64,000 bases of DNA. It comes from Erysipelotrichaceae bacterium (GTDB lineage Bacteria; Bacillota_I; Bacilli_A; Erysipelotrichales; Erysipelotrichaceae). Positions 7,780 through 16,240 of this stretch are shown piece after piece. Within the stretch, counting starts at the first letter, position 1; each line of letters starts with the position of its first letter. Where the stretch lies: positions 1-64,000 of the forward strand of contig JAISTR010000009.1 in assembly GCA_031272515.1 (NCBI GenBank). Reading direction: 5' to 3'. The notes beneath the pieces were generated by a model. The model did not search any database and was not told where the DNA came from. It saw nothing but the letters and a program-made list of their open reading frames with translations. A program made the translations under genes and the position numbers.

Positions 7780-9312
7780 ATGCGCAAAGCGACCCTGTTG
7801 CTTTTGTCTCTCCTGTTATTTTGCGGCTGCACGAAAAACCCGGAACCCTCCGGGGATTTCGACTATACCGCTTTAAAAAAGAGCAGCTACAGTGCTGACC
7901 CCAGCGTCAAGACCTACTATGAGATCTTTGTGGCCTCGTTTGCGGATGGGGATGGCGATGGGAAGGGGGATTTGAAAGGTGTCACCGCAAAGCTCGATTA
8001 CCTTGAAGCTTTGGGTATCAATGGCATCTGGCTGATGCCGATACATCCCTCCCCGAGCTATCACAAGTATGACGTAACCGACTACTATCAGATCGATCCG
8101 GCCTATGGAAGCTTAGAGGATTTTAAAGTTTTGTTAAAAAAAGCACATGAAAAAGGCATCAGCGTCATCATCGACCTGGTCATCAACCATACCTCCGACC
8201 AGCATCCCTGGTTTGAGGATATGAAGCAGGCGGTACTGAACGGGGACTGCTCAAAAAGCGCCTATTGCGACTGGTATGTCCTCTCAGAGAGCAACCAGAC
8301 CGGCTATTCGCCCTTGGGGAACCTGTACTATGAAGCCCGCTTCTGGTCAGGGATGCCAGACCTTAACCTGGACAATCCGGAGGTAAGGGCAGAGATTGAA
8401 AAGATTACTGCCTTCTGGCTGGACTTGGGCGTGGATGGCTTCCGTTTGGATGCCACCACCTCCTACTATCCCTCCAACTATGACTCGATCAGCTTTCTGA
8501 CCTGGTTTATGGAGATGGTAAAAAGCCAGAAGAGCGATGTGTTTGTAGTAGGGGAGACCTGGAGCGACCAGGCTGCCATCCTGTCCTACTTCCGCAGCGG
8601 CATCGACTGCCTGTTTGATTTCCCCGACAGCGGCCCGGATGGCTATCTAATCAATGTGCTGCGCAGCGGCAATGGCAAAGCTTTGGCAGAGCACATCAGC
8701 GCACAGGTCAACAACATCGATGCCAATCAGAACTGGGGGAACTTCCTCTCCAATCACGACCAGGGCCGCAGCGGCGGCTATGTAGCGGATGAAGCCCAGC
8801 AGAAGATGCTGGCCAACCTGTATCTGCTAAGACCGGGTGTAGCCTTTCTCTACTATGGCGAGGAGATTGAGCTGAAAGGCAGCGGGGAGGATCCCAACAA
8901 GCGTCTGCCGATGGTCTGGGATAGTGACCAGCCGCTATTGGCCTTTCCCACCGGGGCGAGTCAGAGTGAGTATTACAGCATCGATGTGAAGCGTTCTTTG
9001 CAAAATGAAGACAGTTTATTAAGACACTATGCCAGTGTCATTCACCTGCGCAATTCGCTGAGTCCTTTCGGGGGCGGCAGTGTCACGGTGCTGAGTGGTC
9101 TGGATGAGGCCCTTTGTGCCTTTATCATCACCAATGAAAGCGAATGGGTCATCGTGGTGCATAACCTGAAAAGCGAAGCCAAATCGATGTCGCTGCCTGG
9201 TAATTACGCGCTTTATGGCGTAATTGAAATCGAAGGCTCCATTACCTATAAAGACGGGATCTTGAGCTTTGACGGCTTGGGCTCTGCCGTTATCATCGAG
9301 GCCAAGCCATGA
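7780..9312 (+). CDS. Lipoprotein alpha-amylase family (GH13) glycosidase
   Basis: A probable cell-surface alpha-glucan hydrolase that trims starch fragments for uptake. Of 510 residues, the first 17 form a signal peptide ending FCGC (Cys17), indicating lipid anchoring. The GH13 barrel follows, with conserved region I DLVINH, region II GVDGFRLDA (nucleophile Asp224), region III VGET (acid/base Glu259) and region IV SNHD (Asp327). A calcium-binding-like DGDGDGKGDLKG loop lies at residues 56-67. The stop overlaps the start of the following glucosidase by four bases. Exact product specificity (alpha-amylase, neopullulanase-like) cannot be read from sequence alone. Confidence 0.88.
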   Translation: MRKATLLLLSLLLFCGCTKNPEPSGDFDYTALKKSSYSADPSVKTYYEIFVASFADGDGDGKGDLKGVTAKLDYLEALGINGIWLMPIHPSPSYHKYDVTDYYQIDPAYGSLEDFKVLLKKAHEKGISVIIDLVINHTSDQHPWFEDMKQAVLNGDCSKSAYCDWYVLSESNQTGYSPLGNLYYEARFWSGMPDLNLDNPEVRAEIEKITAFWLDLGVDGFRLDATTSYYPSNYDSISFLTWFMEMVKSQKSDVFVVGETWSDQAAILSYFRSGIDCLFDFPDSGPDGYLINVLRSGNGKALAEHISAQVNNIDANQNWGNFLSNHDQGRSGGYVADEAQQKMLANLYLLRPGVAFLYYGEEIELKGSGEDPNKRLPMVWDSDQPLLAFPTGASQSEYYSIDVKRSLQNEDSLLRHYASVIHLRNSLSPFGGGSVTVLSGLDEALCAFIITNESEWVIVVHNLKSEAKSMSLPGNYALYGVIEIEGSITYKDGILSFDGLGSAVIIEAKP

Positions 9313-10982
9313 GGTGGTTTGAAAGCGGCATCGGCTATCAGATCTACCCGCAGAGCTTTCTGGATACCAATGGCGATGGCATCGGGGATATGCGAGGCAT
9401 CATTCAAAAGCTGGACTATTTCTGTGAGCTGGGTGTGACCTTTCTTTGGATTGGACCAATCTACCAGTCACCCCAGGATGATGGCGGCTATGACATCAGT
9501 GATTTCTATCATGTCGATCCCCGTTATGGCAGTGACCAGGATTTAAAAGAGCTGCTGGCTAAAGCGCATCAGAAGGGTTTGCGCATTCTCTTGGATTTGG
9601 TGATGAACCACAGCTCTGACCAGCATCCCTGGTTTCTGGAGTCAAGGGAAAGTGTCGATAATCCCAAGCGGGACTACTACATCTGGCGCAAGGGCAAAAA
9701 CGGAGGACCGCCCAATAACTGGGAGAGCTTCTTCAGTGAATCAGCCTGGCAATATGACAAGCTGACAGACATGTACTACATGAAGATCTTCTCCGCACAT
9801 ATGCCGGACCTCAACTGGGCCAACCCAGAGGTACGACAAGAGATGTTTGCCTTGGCGAAGTACTGGCTGGATTTGGGTGTGGATGGCTTTAGACTGGATG
9901 CCATCAGCCATTTGAGCCGGGATGAAAGCTTCCGTGATTCCCGCAAGAGGGCGGATGCCACCGGCTTTGTGCCGGACTGGTCGAAGTTCTCCAACCGGCC
10001 AAAGGTATTTGAATACCTCAAAGACTTCCGCCATCAGGTACTGGATAACCGTGATGTGCTGGCGGTCGGGGAGGTAGGCGGCGGTGCTTCGGTTGGCTTG
10101 GCAAGGAAGTTCAGCGATCCGCTGGATGGCGGCTTCGATCTGGTCTTTACCTTTGACCACTGCTGGCAAAACGACTCCTTTGGAAATGACACCAAAGAAG
10201 ACCAGAAGTTTGAAGTGCAGGTCGATAAGCTCAAGGCCGTCTTTGATCGCTGGTATCGGGGCATGCATCAAGATAGGATGCTGGTGGTCTACTGGCTCAA
10301 CCATGACCATCCCCGGGTGCTCTCGCAATACGGCGATACAGGAGTGTATCGCAAAGAGAGTGCCAAGATGCTGGCCAATACCCTGTATTTCCTCTATGGC
10401 ACCCCCTTTATCTATCAGGGCGAGGAAATCGGCATGAGCAATGTCACCTATCAAAAGATTTCCGATTTCCGCGATGTCAGTGCCCAAAACTATTACAAGA
10501 GTGCCAAAGACAGACTGTCGAAAGCCCAGATTCTCAAATTCCTGCAGCGAACTTCGCGCATCAATGCGCGCACGCCGATGCAGTGGGATGATGGCGAACA
10601 TGCCGGTTTTACAACCGGCAGCCCCTGGGTCAAAGTCAATGACAACTATCTCAAAGTCAATGTCAAAGACCAGATGGCAGACCCGGATTCCATCTGGCAT
10701 CACTATCAAAAGGTCCTCACATTGCGCAAAGAACCAAAGATACGCAAAGCAATTATCCATGGAAAGCTGAAATGGCTGCATCTGCGCCATCCCGACATCT
10801 TCGCTTATTCAAAGATAACCGATGAGCTGACCTTAACGGTAATATCCAATTTCCGCAACCGGGAAATTGAATTCCCCCTGGGGGAATACCGGGAAATCCA
10901 TTGTCACAACTATCCTGATCTTCTGATCAGAAATCATAAAATCGTGCTTAGACCTTATGAATCCGTTGTTGTATTTGCATGA
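9309..10982 (+). CDS. Intracellular alpha-glucosidase (GH13, oligo-1,6-glucosidase/DexB-like)
   Basis: A cytoplasmic exo-acting glucosidase expected to release glucose from imported oligosaccharides, probably acting on alpha-1,6 or mixed linkages. The 557 residues lack a signal peptide. Catalytic motifs are DLVMNH, GVDGFRLDAI (Asp197), VGEVGG (Glu255) and LNHDHPRV. The calcium loop DTNGDGIGDMRG lies near residues 19-30. Length and motif spacing match the oligo-1,6-glucosidase/trehalose-6-phosphate hydrolase group; the NHDHPRV motif differs slightly from the usual NHDQPR, so specificity is open. Coupled by a four-base overlap to the amylase gene. Confidence 0.85.
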   Translation: MRWFESGIGYQIYPQSFLDTNGDGIGDMRGIIQKLDYFCELGVTFLWIGPIYQSPQDDGGYDISDFYHVDPRYGSDQDLKELLAKAHQKGLRILLDLVMNHSSDQHPWFLESRESVDNPKRDYYIWRKGKNGGPPNNWESFFSESAWQYDKLTDMYYMKIFSAHMPDLNWANPEVRQEMFALAKYWLDLGVDGFRLDAISHLSRDESFRDSRKRADATGFVPDWSKFSNRPKVFEYLKDFRHQVLDNRDVLAVGEVGGGASVGLARKFSDPLDGGFDLVFTFDHCWQNDSFGNDTKEDQKFEVQVDKLKAVFDRWYRGMHQDRMLVVYWLNHDHPRVLSQYGDTGVYRKESAKMLANTLYFLYGTPFIYQGEEIGMSNVTYQKISDFRDVSAQNYYKSAKDRLSKAQILKFLQRTSRINARTPMQWDDGEHAGFTTGSPWVKVNDNYLKVNVKDQMADPDSIWHHYQKVLTLRKEPKIRKAIIHGKLKWLHLRHPDIFAYSKITDELTLTVISNFRNREIEFPLGEYREIHCHNYPDLLIRNHKIVLRPYESVVVFA

Positions 10983-10997
10983 AAGGAAGGAAACCAC

Positions 10998-12089
10998 ATG
11001 GCAACTGTATCACTCAGACACATCAACAAGAAGTATGAAAACGGCTTCCAGGCCGTCTACGACTTCAACCTGGAAATCGCGGACAAGGAGTTCATCGTCT
11101 TTGTCGGTCCCTCCGGCTGCGGTAAATCCACCACCCTGCGGATGATTGCGGGCTTGGAGGATATCAGCTCGGGGGAGCTTTACATCAATGACCGCCTGTG
11201 CAATGATGTAACGCCCAAGGACCGCGATATCGCGATGGTCTTTCAGTCCTACGCCCTTTATCCGCATATGTCGGTCTATGAAAACATCGCCTTCGGCTTG
11301 CGCATCCGCAAGATGCCGGCTGATGAAATCGACCGGCGGGTCAAGCATGCGGCCGAGGTGCTGGAAATCACCTCGCTTTTGGACCGCAAGCCGGCACAGA
11401 TGTCCGGCGGCCAGCGCCAGCGCGTAGCTTTGGGAAGGGCGATTGTGCGCAATCCCCAGGTGATGCTGATGGATGAACCGCTGTCCAACCTGGACGCCAA
11501 GCTCAGGGTGCAGATGCGCAGTGAAATCATCAAGCTGCACGAAGAGCTGCAGACCACCACCATCTATGTCACCCATGACCAGACCGAAGCCATGACCATG
11601 GCTTCCCGGATTGTTGTCATGAAGGACGGCTACATCCAGCAGATTGGAACACCGCGGGATATCTACCTCAATCCTGTCAACATGTTTGTGGCTGGCTTTG
11701 TCGGCTCGCCCTCCATGAACTTCATCAAGGGCTTCTATGACAACGGCTCTTTCGTGGAGGCAAACATGAAGTTCAAGGTTCCGGGCATGTTTGAGAAGGC
11801 ATTGAAACCCTATCATGGCAAGCCGCTGATTCTGGGCATCCGTCCGGAGGATCTGCACATGGAGGCGATTGTGGCCGAGACCTTCCCGAAGGCCCCGATT
11901 GACTTCACGGTCGATGTGGCGGAACTTTTAGGCCATGAGTATATCCTGCACGGCTTATTTGGCGACCAGCCCTTGATTGCCAAGGTTCCGGCTCGAAACA
12001 ATGTTGAAGCCCACCAGGTCATCAAGCTGGCGATGGATGCCGCGAAGCTGCATTTCTTTGATGCCGACAGCGAAGCCTGCATCGTCTAG
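10998..12089 (+). CDS. msmX: Sugar ABC transporter ATPase (MalK/MsmX/UgpC type)
   Basis: Energises the maltodextrin importer. The 363 residues comprise an ABC ATPase with Walker [11 protein letters not shown]-loop [11 protein letters not shown], signature MSGGQRQRV and Walker [13 protein letters not shown], followed by a C-terminal OB-fold regulatory domain of about 120 residues ([12 protein letters not shown]). In Firmicutes such ATPases often serve several sugar importers; here it is encoded with its transporter. The ribosome binding site AAAGGAAGG precedes the ATG. Confidence 0.92.
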   Translation: MATVSLRHINKKYENGFQAVYDFNLEIADKEFIVFVGPSGCGKSTTLRMIAGLEDISSGELYINDRLCNDVTPKDRDIAMVFQSYALYPHMSVYENIAFGLRIRKMPADEIDRRVKHAAEVLEITSLLDRKPAQMSGGQRQRVALGRAIVRNPQVMLMDEPLSNLDAKLRVQMRSEIIKLHEELQTTTIYVTHDQTEAMTMASRIVVMKDGYIQQIGTPRDIYLNPVNMFVAGFVGSPSMNFIKGFYDNGSFVEANMKFKVPGMFEKALKPYHGKPLILGIRPEDLHMEAIVAETFPKAPIDFTVDVAELLGHEYILHGLFGDQPLIAKVPARNNVEAHQVIKLAMDAAKLHFFDADSEACIV

Positions 12090-12097
12090 GTGAGTGT

Positions 12098-14161
12098 ATG
12101 CGGGCGCTATCCAGAGTCATTTCAGAAATTGAAAAGCAAGCAAAGAAACATCCCTATCCAATCAACTATGCCGTGCCGGATATCTGGGATACAAATGACA
12201 TAGATGAAAAGCGGGTGCTGTCGGACCATCAGATTCTGGTGGACCCGTATGCTTTTTATCATTCGGCCTTAAAAAAAATTGAAGCAAAGGCACAGGCAGA
12301 TATTGATTACCAGAAGCCTTACTATCAAAGCCATAAGGTCAAACAGCAAGCCGGTCCAGGCAGCTGGATCAAAAACAGTGCCGTCTATTCGATGATGGTG
12401 CGCGCCAGCGGCGGCTGGGACCATGATCGGGACGGGAAAATCATGGTCAATAACCCCGAGGGTTTTCGGGAAGTTGGCACCTTTTTAAAGGCGATGGTGC
12501 TGTTGCCATGGATTTTGGAGATGGGCTTTGATGTGCTTTATCTCTTGCCAATTTCGAAGTATTCCAGAGCCAACAAGAAGGGGGAGCTGGGCTCACCCTA
12601 TGGCGTGGTCAACTTCTATAAGATTGATGAGGAGCTCAGCGATCCGCTTTGCGGAAATCTTGGTGTAGATGTACAATTCAAGGCTTTTGTAGAAGCCGCC
12701 CACATTCTGGGCATCAAGGTTGTCATCGACATCATCCCCCGCACCAACTCCGTGAATTCGGAGCTGATTGCCCAGCATCCTGACTGGTTTTACTGGCTGG
12801 ATGTGAAACAAGAGGACAATTACACTGTGCCGGCCGTTTTGGATGTGCCGCCGGTCACCAGCGCGAAGCCGCAGTACGCAAAGCAGATCTATGAGAGCCC
12901 GGAGGTGCTGGAACACATCAAAAAGTTCCGGGTGAATCCCAAGGACCAGGACCCGAAAAAATGGGAGCGGGTGCTCAAGCTGCACAGCGAGCATCCGGAG
13001 GTACTGCTTGGGGATTTGATCCGGGCAGAGTTTGGCCTATGCATCGCCCCGGCCTTCTCCGACTGCATCAATGACACCCAGCCGGCCTGGAGCGATGTGA
13101 CTTACTTCCGCATGTATCTGGACCATCCGGATGGTGCGAAGAAGTATCTGAAGGATTACCAGGACTATGCCCCCTATATCCTTTTTGATGTCGCCAAGTG
13201 TTCCTTCAACCCCGGTGTGGTTGTCAATCAGCCTCTGTGGGATTCTTTAAGCAACATCATTCCCTTCTTTATCAAGCACTTTGGCATCGATGGGGCAAGG
13301 ATTGACATGGGTCATGCCCTGCCTTTGGATCTGGTGGCGGAGCTTTTGGCCAAGGCGAAACAAAGCGATCCCAATTTCTGCTTCATTGCCGAAGAGCTCG
13401 ATTTGAAAAACGATACCCTGACCAAGCAAAAGGGCTACAATGTCATGATTGGTAACGGCTTCACCGCCGAACCACGGGTCTTTGAACATGAGCTCAACGA
13501 TTTTGCCTATCAGCTCTCAGAGCTTGCGATTCCGGTCTTTGCTTTGGGAGAGACCCATGACACGCCCCGCTTGGCGGGCAGACCGGGCGGGCGGGTACTG
13601 GCCAGGATGCTGAGTGTACTCAATGAATTTCTGCCCAACAGCGTGCCCTTTCTCAACTCCGGGCAGGAGGTCTTTGAGCGCCAGCCGATGAATTTGGGAC
13701 TGGATTGTGTCCCCAGCGATCAGTATCAGCTGGATCCTCAAGATCCCAATTATGGCAAGCTTGCGCTCTTTGATGCCGTGAGCTTCCACTATACCGACCA
13801 AGAGAGACGGGTGCTGCCGTCCTTATTGAAACAGTGCGCAGCCATCCGCAAAAAATACCAGGGTATGTTAAACGATGTCAAAAACACCTATCCTTTGTGG
13901 TTCTCCCATCCCTATGATTTGGCTTTGGGCTTTGCCTATCTTAAGGGGGAGAAGGGTTTGTTTGTGATTGCCAATACCGATTACAACTGCGACCGCAACC
14001 AGATCATCAACACCGGTGCGATTCCTTCTGAGCTTACTAGCGGCAAGCGGGTGCGCAAGATTTTCTCCACGCACTCTGATGAGGTGTGGGAGATGGAAAT
14101 CGGCGTCACCTTCTGGCTGTACCTCAAGCCGGGGGAAGTCGTGGTGCTGGAGAGAATCTAA
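12098..14161 (+). CDS. Large intracellular GH13 enzyme, maltosyltransferase-like
   Basis: A 687-residue GH13 protein without signal peptide, so it acts on glucans inside the cell. The barrel carries VIDIIPRTNSV in place of a standard region I, the nucleophile motif DGARIDMGH (Asp403), the acid/base in IAEELDL (Glu432-433) and GETHDTPR for region IV. The altered regions and long insertions resemble maltosyltransferases of the Thermotoga type and GlgE-related transferases more than hydrolases; this is from memory and only moderately sure. It would redistribute maltosyl units from imported maltodextrins. Last gene of the operon, with a terminator 44 bases after its stop. Confidence 0.7.
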   Translation: MRALSRVISEIEKQAKKHPYPINYAVPDIWDTNDIDEKRVLSDHQILVDPYAFYHSALKKIEAKAQADIDYQKPYYQSHKVKQQAGPGSWIKNSAVYSMMVRASGGWDHDRDGKIMVNNPEGFREVGTFLKAMVLLPWILEMGFDVLYLLPISKYSRANKKGELGSPYGVVNFYKIDEELSDPLCGNLGVDVQFKAFVEAAHILGIKVVIDIIPRTNSVNSELIAQHPDWFYWLDVKQEDNYTVPAVLDVPPVTSAKPQYAKQIYESPEVLEHIKKFRVNPKDQDPKKWERVLKLHSEHPEVLLGDLIRAEFGLCIAPAFSDCINDTQPAWSDVTYFRMYLDHPDGAKKYLKDYQDYAPYILFDVAKCSFNPGVVVNQPLWDSLSNIIPFFIKHFGIDGARIDMGHALPLDLVAELLAKAKQSDPNFCFIAEELDLKNDTLTKQKGYNVMIGNGFTAEPRVFEHELNDFAYQLSELAIPVFALGETHDTPRLAGRPGGRVLARMLSVLNEFLPNSVPFLNSGQEVFERQPMNLGLDCVPSDQYQLDPQDPNYGKLALFDAVSFHYTDQERRVLPSLLKQCAAIRKKYQGMLNDVKNTYPLWFSHPYDLALGFAYLKGEKGLFVIANTDYNCDRNQIINTGAIPSELTSGKRVRKIFSTHSDEVWEMEIGVTFWLYLKPGEVVVLERI

Positions 14162-14204
14162 AATAAAAAAGCCAAGAAAAAGACAAAACGTCTGAATTTT
14201 CTGT

Positions 14205-14252
14205 GAAGCCAAACCAGTATAACCTTCAAAGGCAGGTTTGGCTTCTTTTTTT
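14205..14252 (+). terminator. Terminator of the maltodextrin operon
   Basis: An 11-bp perfect stem (GAAGCCAAACC and complement) with a 19-base loop, followed by a T7 run. Confidence 0.9.
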
Positions 14253-14347
14253 GTGGTATGTTTAAAACAGAAACACCGGGGGGTGAGACATCATGAAAAC
14301 AAGACAGCTGGCTGAAAGGCTGTGTTTTTTGAGCAGAAGGGGATTCT

Positions 14348-15760
14348 ATGCTGCAAAATGAACGCATCCGCGTCGGCGGCATGACCTGCGTCAACTGCCA
14401 GGAGAAGATCGCAAAAACCCTGCGGGCGACCCCGGGCATCAAAGCGGCCCGGGTGAAGTGGGAGAAGGAAGCGGCGGTAGTGGTCTATGACCCGCAGGAA
14501 ATCACCCGCAAAAAAATCGAAGCGATCATCCTTGCTTTGGGCTATGAAATACCCGATCCGGCAGGCCGGAAACTCCAGGTCTTTTTAAAAAGCCTGGGTA
14601 TCTTCTGCCTGATGATTGCCCTGTTTATTCTTTTGCAGGTCAGCGGTCTTTTAAACAAGCTGGCACCCGCCATGGTGGCGGATTCCTCCATGAGTATGGG
14701 CATGCTGTTTGTGATTGGCCTTTTGACCTCAGTGCATTGCGTCGCCATGTGCGGCGGCCTCAATCTTTCCAGTACCCTGAACTATCAGGTGAGCGAAGGC
14801 TCGCCCGCTTTGCGGGCGCCGCTTCTCTACAATATGGGACGGCTTGTTTCCTATACGATGGTTGGCTTTCTGGTCGGAGCCCTGGGCTCCGTCTTGACCT
14901 TGAGCCCGTTTTTTCAGGGACTCTTGAAACTGTTTGCGGGAATTTGGATGGTGATTATGGGCTGCAACCTGCTTGGGATCTTTCCCGTACTGCGCTATCT
15001 GACCCCGCGCTTTGCGCGCATCAATAACCAGGGCAATAGCAACCCCCTGATTATCGGCTTGTTGAATGGCTTAATGCCCTGCGGTCCTTTGCAATCGATG
15101 CAATTGTATGCTCTATCCACCGGCAGCGCTTTGATGGGCGGCCTGTCTATGTTTTTGTTTGCCCTGGGGACCATTCCCCTGATGTTTTTTGTCGGGGTGG
15201 CCAGTGCCTATCTCAAGAAGCAGCACACCAAAGTTGCCATGGCTTTTGGGGCGATACTGGTGGCGGTTCTGGGCTTTTCGATGCTGAGTCAGGGCTGGGC
15301 GCTTTTGGGTTTGCCGCTTCCGAATTTCTTTCATCAAAACCACCAGATGGCGACAAGTGGCGAGCATACCGGCGATATGGTGATGAATAGTAATGACTCT
15401 GGCAATGCTGGTGAAAACATCGAAATTATCGATGGCAAGCAGTATATCAATTCCACCATGAGCGGGGAAGGCTATCCGGCGATTACGGTATTGGCCAATG
15501 TCCCGGTTGTCTGGAGCATCGAGGTCCCGGAAGGGGCTTTGACCGGCTGCAATAAAACCATGATCATTCAAGAATATGATATTGAATATGAGCTGCAGGT
15601 CGGCACCAATGTCATCGAGTTCACACCGACCAAAACCGGTGAGTTTACCTATACCTGCTGGATGGGGATGATTACCTCCACGATTACGGTGATCGAGTCA
15701 GAAAGCATGCAAATTTATAATGAAGGGCTGCTGTTTGTTGTGACTGCAGCCTTCACTTGA
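14348..15760 (+). CDS. Copper-handling membrane protein: HMA + SafE-like + cupredoxin
   Basis: A three-part fusion of 470 residues. Residues 1-70 form a heavy-metal-associated domain with GGMTCVNC. Residues 75-320 form a six- or seven-helix domain of the sulfite exporter TauE/SafE (DsbD-like) superfamily, with the start SVHCVAMCGG and the repeat-like NGLMPCGP. Residues 370-455 form a cupredoxin-like extracytoplasmic domain ending TYTCWMGMI, whose Cys and Met are likely copper ligands. It probably moves or hands over copper together with CopA encoded next door (inference). The last 15 codons overlap the tail of the convergent hxlR-type gene by 46 bases. Confidence 0.8.
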   Translation: MLQNERIRVGGMTCVNCQEKIAKTLRATPGIKAARVKWEKEAAVVVYDPQEITRKKIEAIILALGYEIPDPAGRKLQVFLKSLGIFCLMIALFILLQVSGLLNKLAPAMVADSSMSMGMLFVIGLLTSVHCVAMCGGLNLSSTLNYQVSEGSPALRAPLLYNMGRLVSYTMVGFLVGALGSVLTLSPFFQGLLKLFAGIWMVIMGCNLLGIFPVLRYLTPRFARINNQGNSNPLIIGLLNGLMPCGPLQSMQLYALSTGSALMGGLSMFLFALGTIPLMFFVGVASAYLKKQHTKVAMAFGAILVAVLGFSMLSQGWALLGLPLPNFFHQNHQMATSGEHTGDMVMNSNDSGNAGENIEIIDGKQYINSTMSGEGYPAITVLANVPVVWSIEVPEGALTGCNKTMIIQEYDIEYELQVGTNVIEFTPTKTGEFTYTCWMGMITSTITVIESESMQIYNEGLLFVVTAAFT

Positions 15761-16116
15761 TTTTCTTTTACCATCGAACAGTTGGCACTGATGCCGTTTT
15801 TCTTCAGGTAGTCTTCACCCCAGGCGTACATCGCCGTTAAAATCGGCTTGAGGCTAAAGCCGAATTCAGTCAGGGCATATTCGACCTTGGGCGGTACCAC
15901 CGGAAAGACGGTACGGGTCAACAAATTGTCCGCTTCCAGCTCCCGCAGCTGTTGGGTTAACATCTTGGGGGTTGCCTGGGGAATCAGGCGGGCGATTTCG
16001 CCATGGCGCAGGGCACCTGACACCAGATGCCAGAGGATCAGGGATTTGTATTTGCCGCCGATGAGTTTCAGGGTCGCATCGACCGGGCAGTTGACGGTAC
16101 AGTTTTTACAGGTCAT
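15715..16116 (-). CDS. HxlR family winged-helix regulator
   Basis: A MarR-like DNA-binding regulator of 133 residues. The HxlR signature follows an N-terminal cysteine cluster (CKNCTVNCPVDATLKLIGGK), then the winged helix (TPKMLTQQLRELEADNLL and TEFGFSLKPIL). The cysteines could sense thiols or metals. It sits between two copper genes and is divergent from copA, so control of copper transport is a reasonable guess, not proven. AAGGAGG lies 7 bases before the ATG. Its 3' end overlaps the HMA/SafE-like gene. Confidence 0.85.
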   Translation of the reverse strand: MTCKNCTVNCPVDATLKLIGGKYKSLILWHLVSGALRHGEIARLIPQATPKMLTQQLRELEADNLLTRTVFPVVPPKVEYALTEFGFSLKPILTAMYAWGEDYLKKNGISANCSMVKENQVKAAVTTNSSPSL

Positions 16117-16128
16117 AAAAAACCTCCT

Positions 16129-16148
16129 TACTATCTTTTTAGATAGTA
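16129..16148. promoter_or_regulatory. Inverted repeat, candidate HxlR operator
   Basis: TACTATCT-TTTT-AGATAGTA lies just upstream of the hxlR-type ribosome binding site and in the shared region with copA. Position and symmetry suit a dimeric winged-helix repressor controlling itself and perhaps copA. A CopY-type TACANNTGTA site was not found. Confidence 0.5.
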
Positions 16149-16240
16149 TAGCACAATAAAGTGCGTACTTAACAAAATGACCATAGATTGGTACGATAGT
16201 TCTGTAAGAAGAGAAGCACTCTTCTTTTGAGGGAGATTAT

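Noticed and set aside
9741-10790. 349-codon minus-strand frame opposite the alpha-glucosidase gene
   Set aside because: Shadow frame; the plus strand holds all GH13 catalytic motifs.
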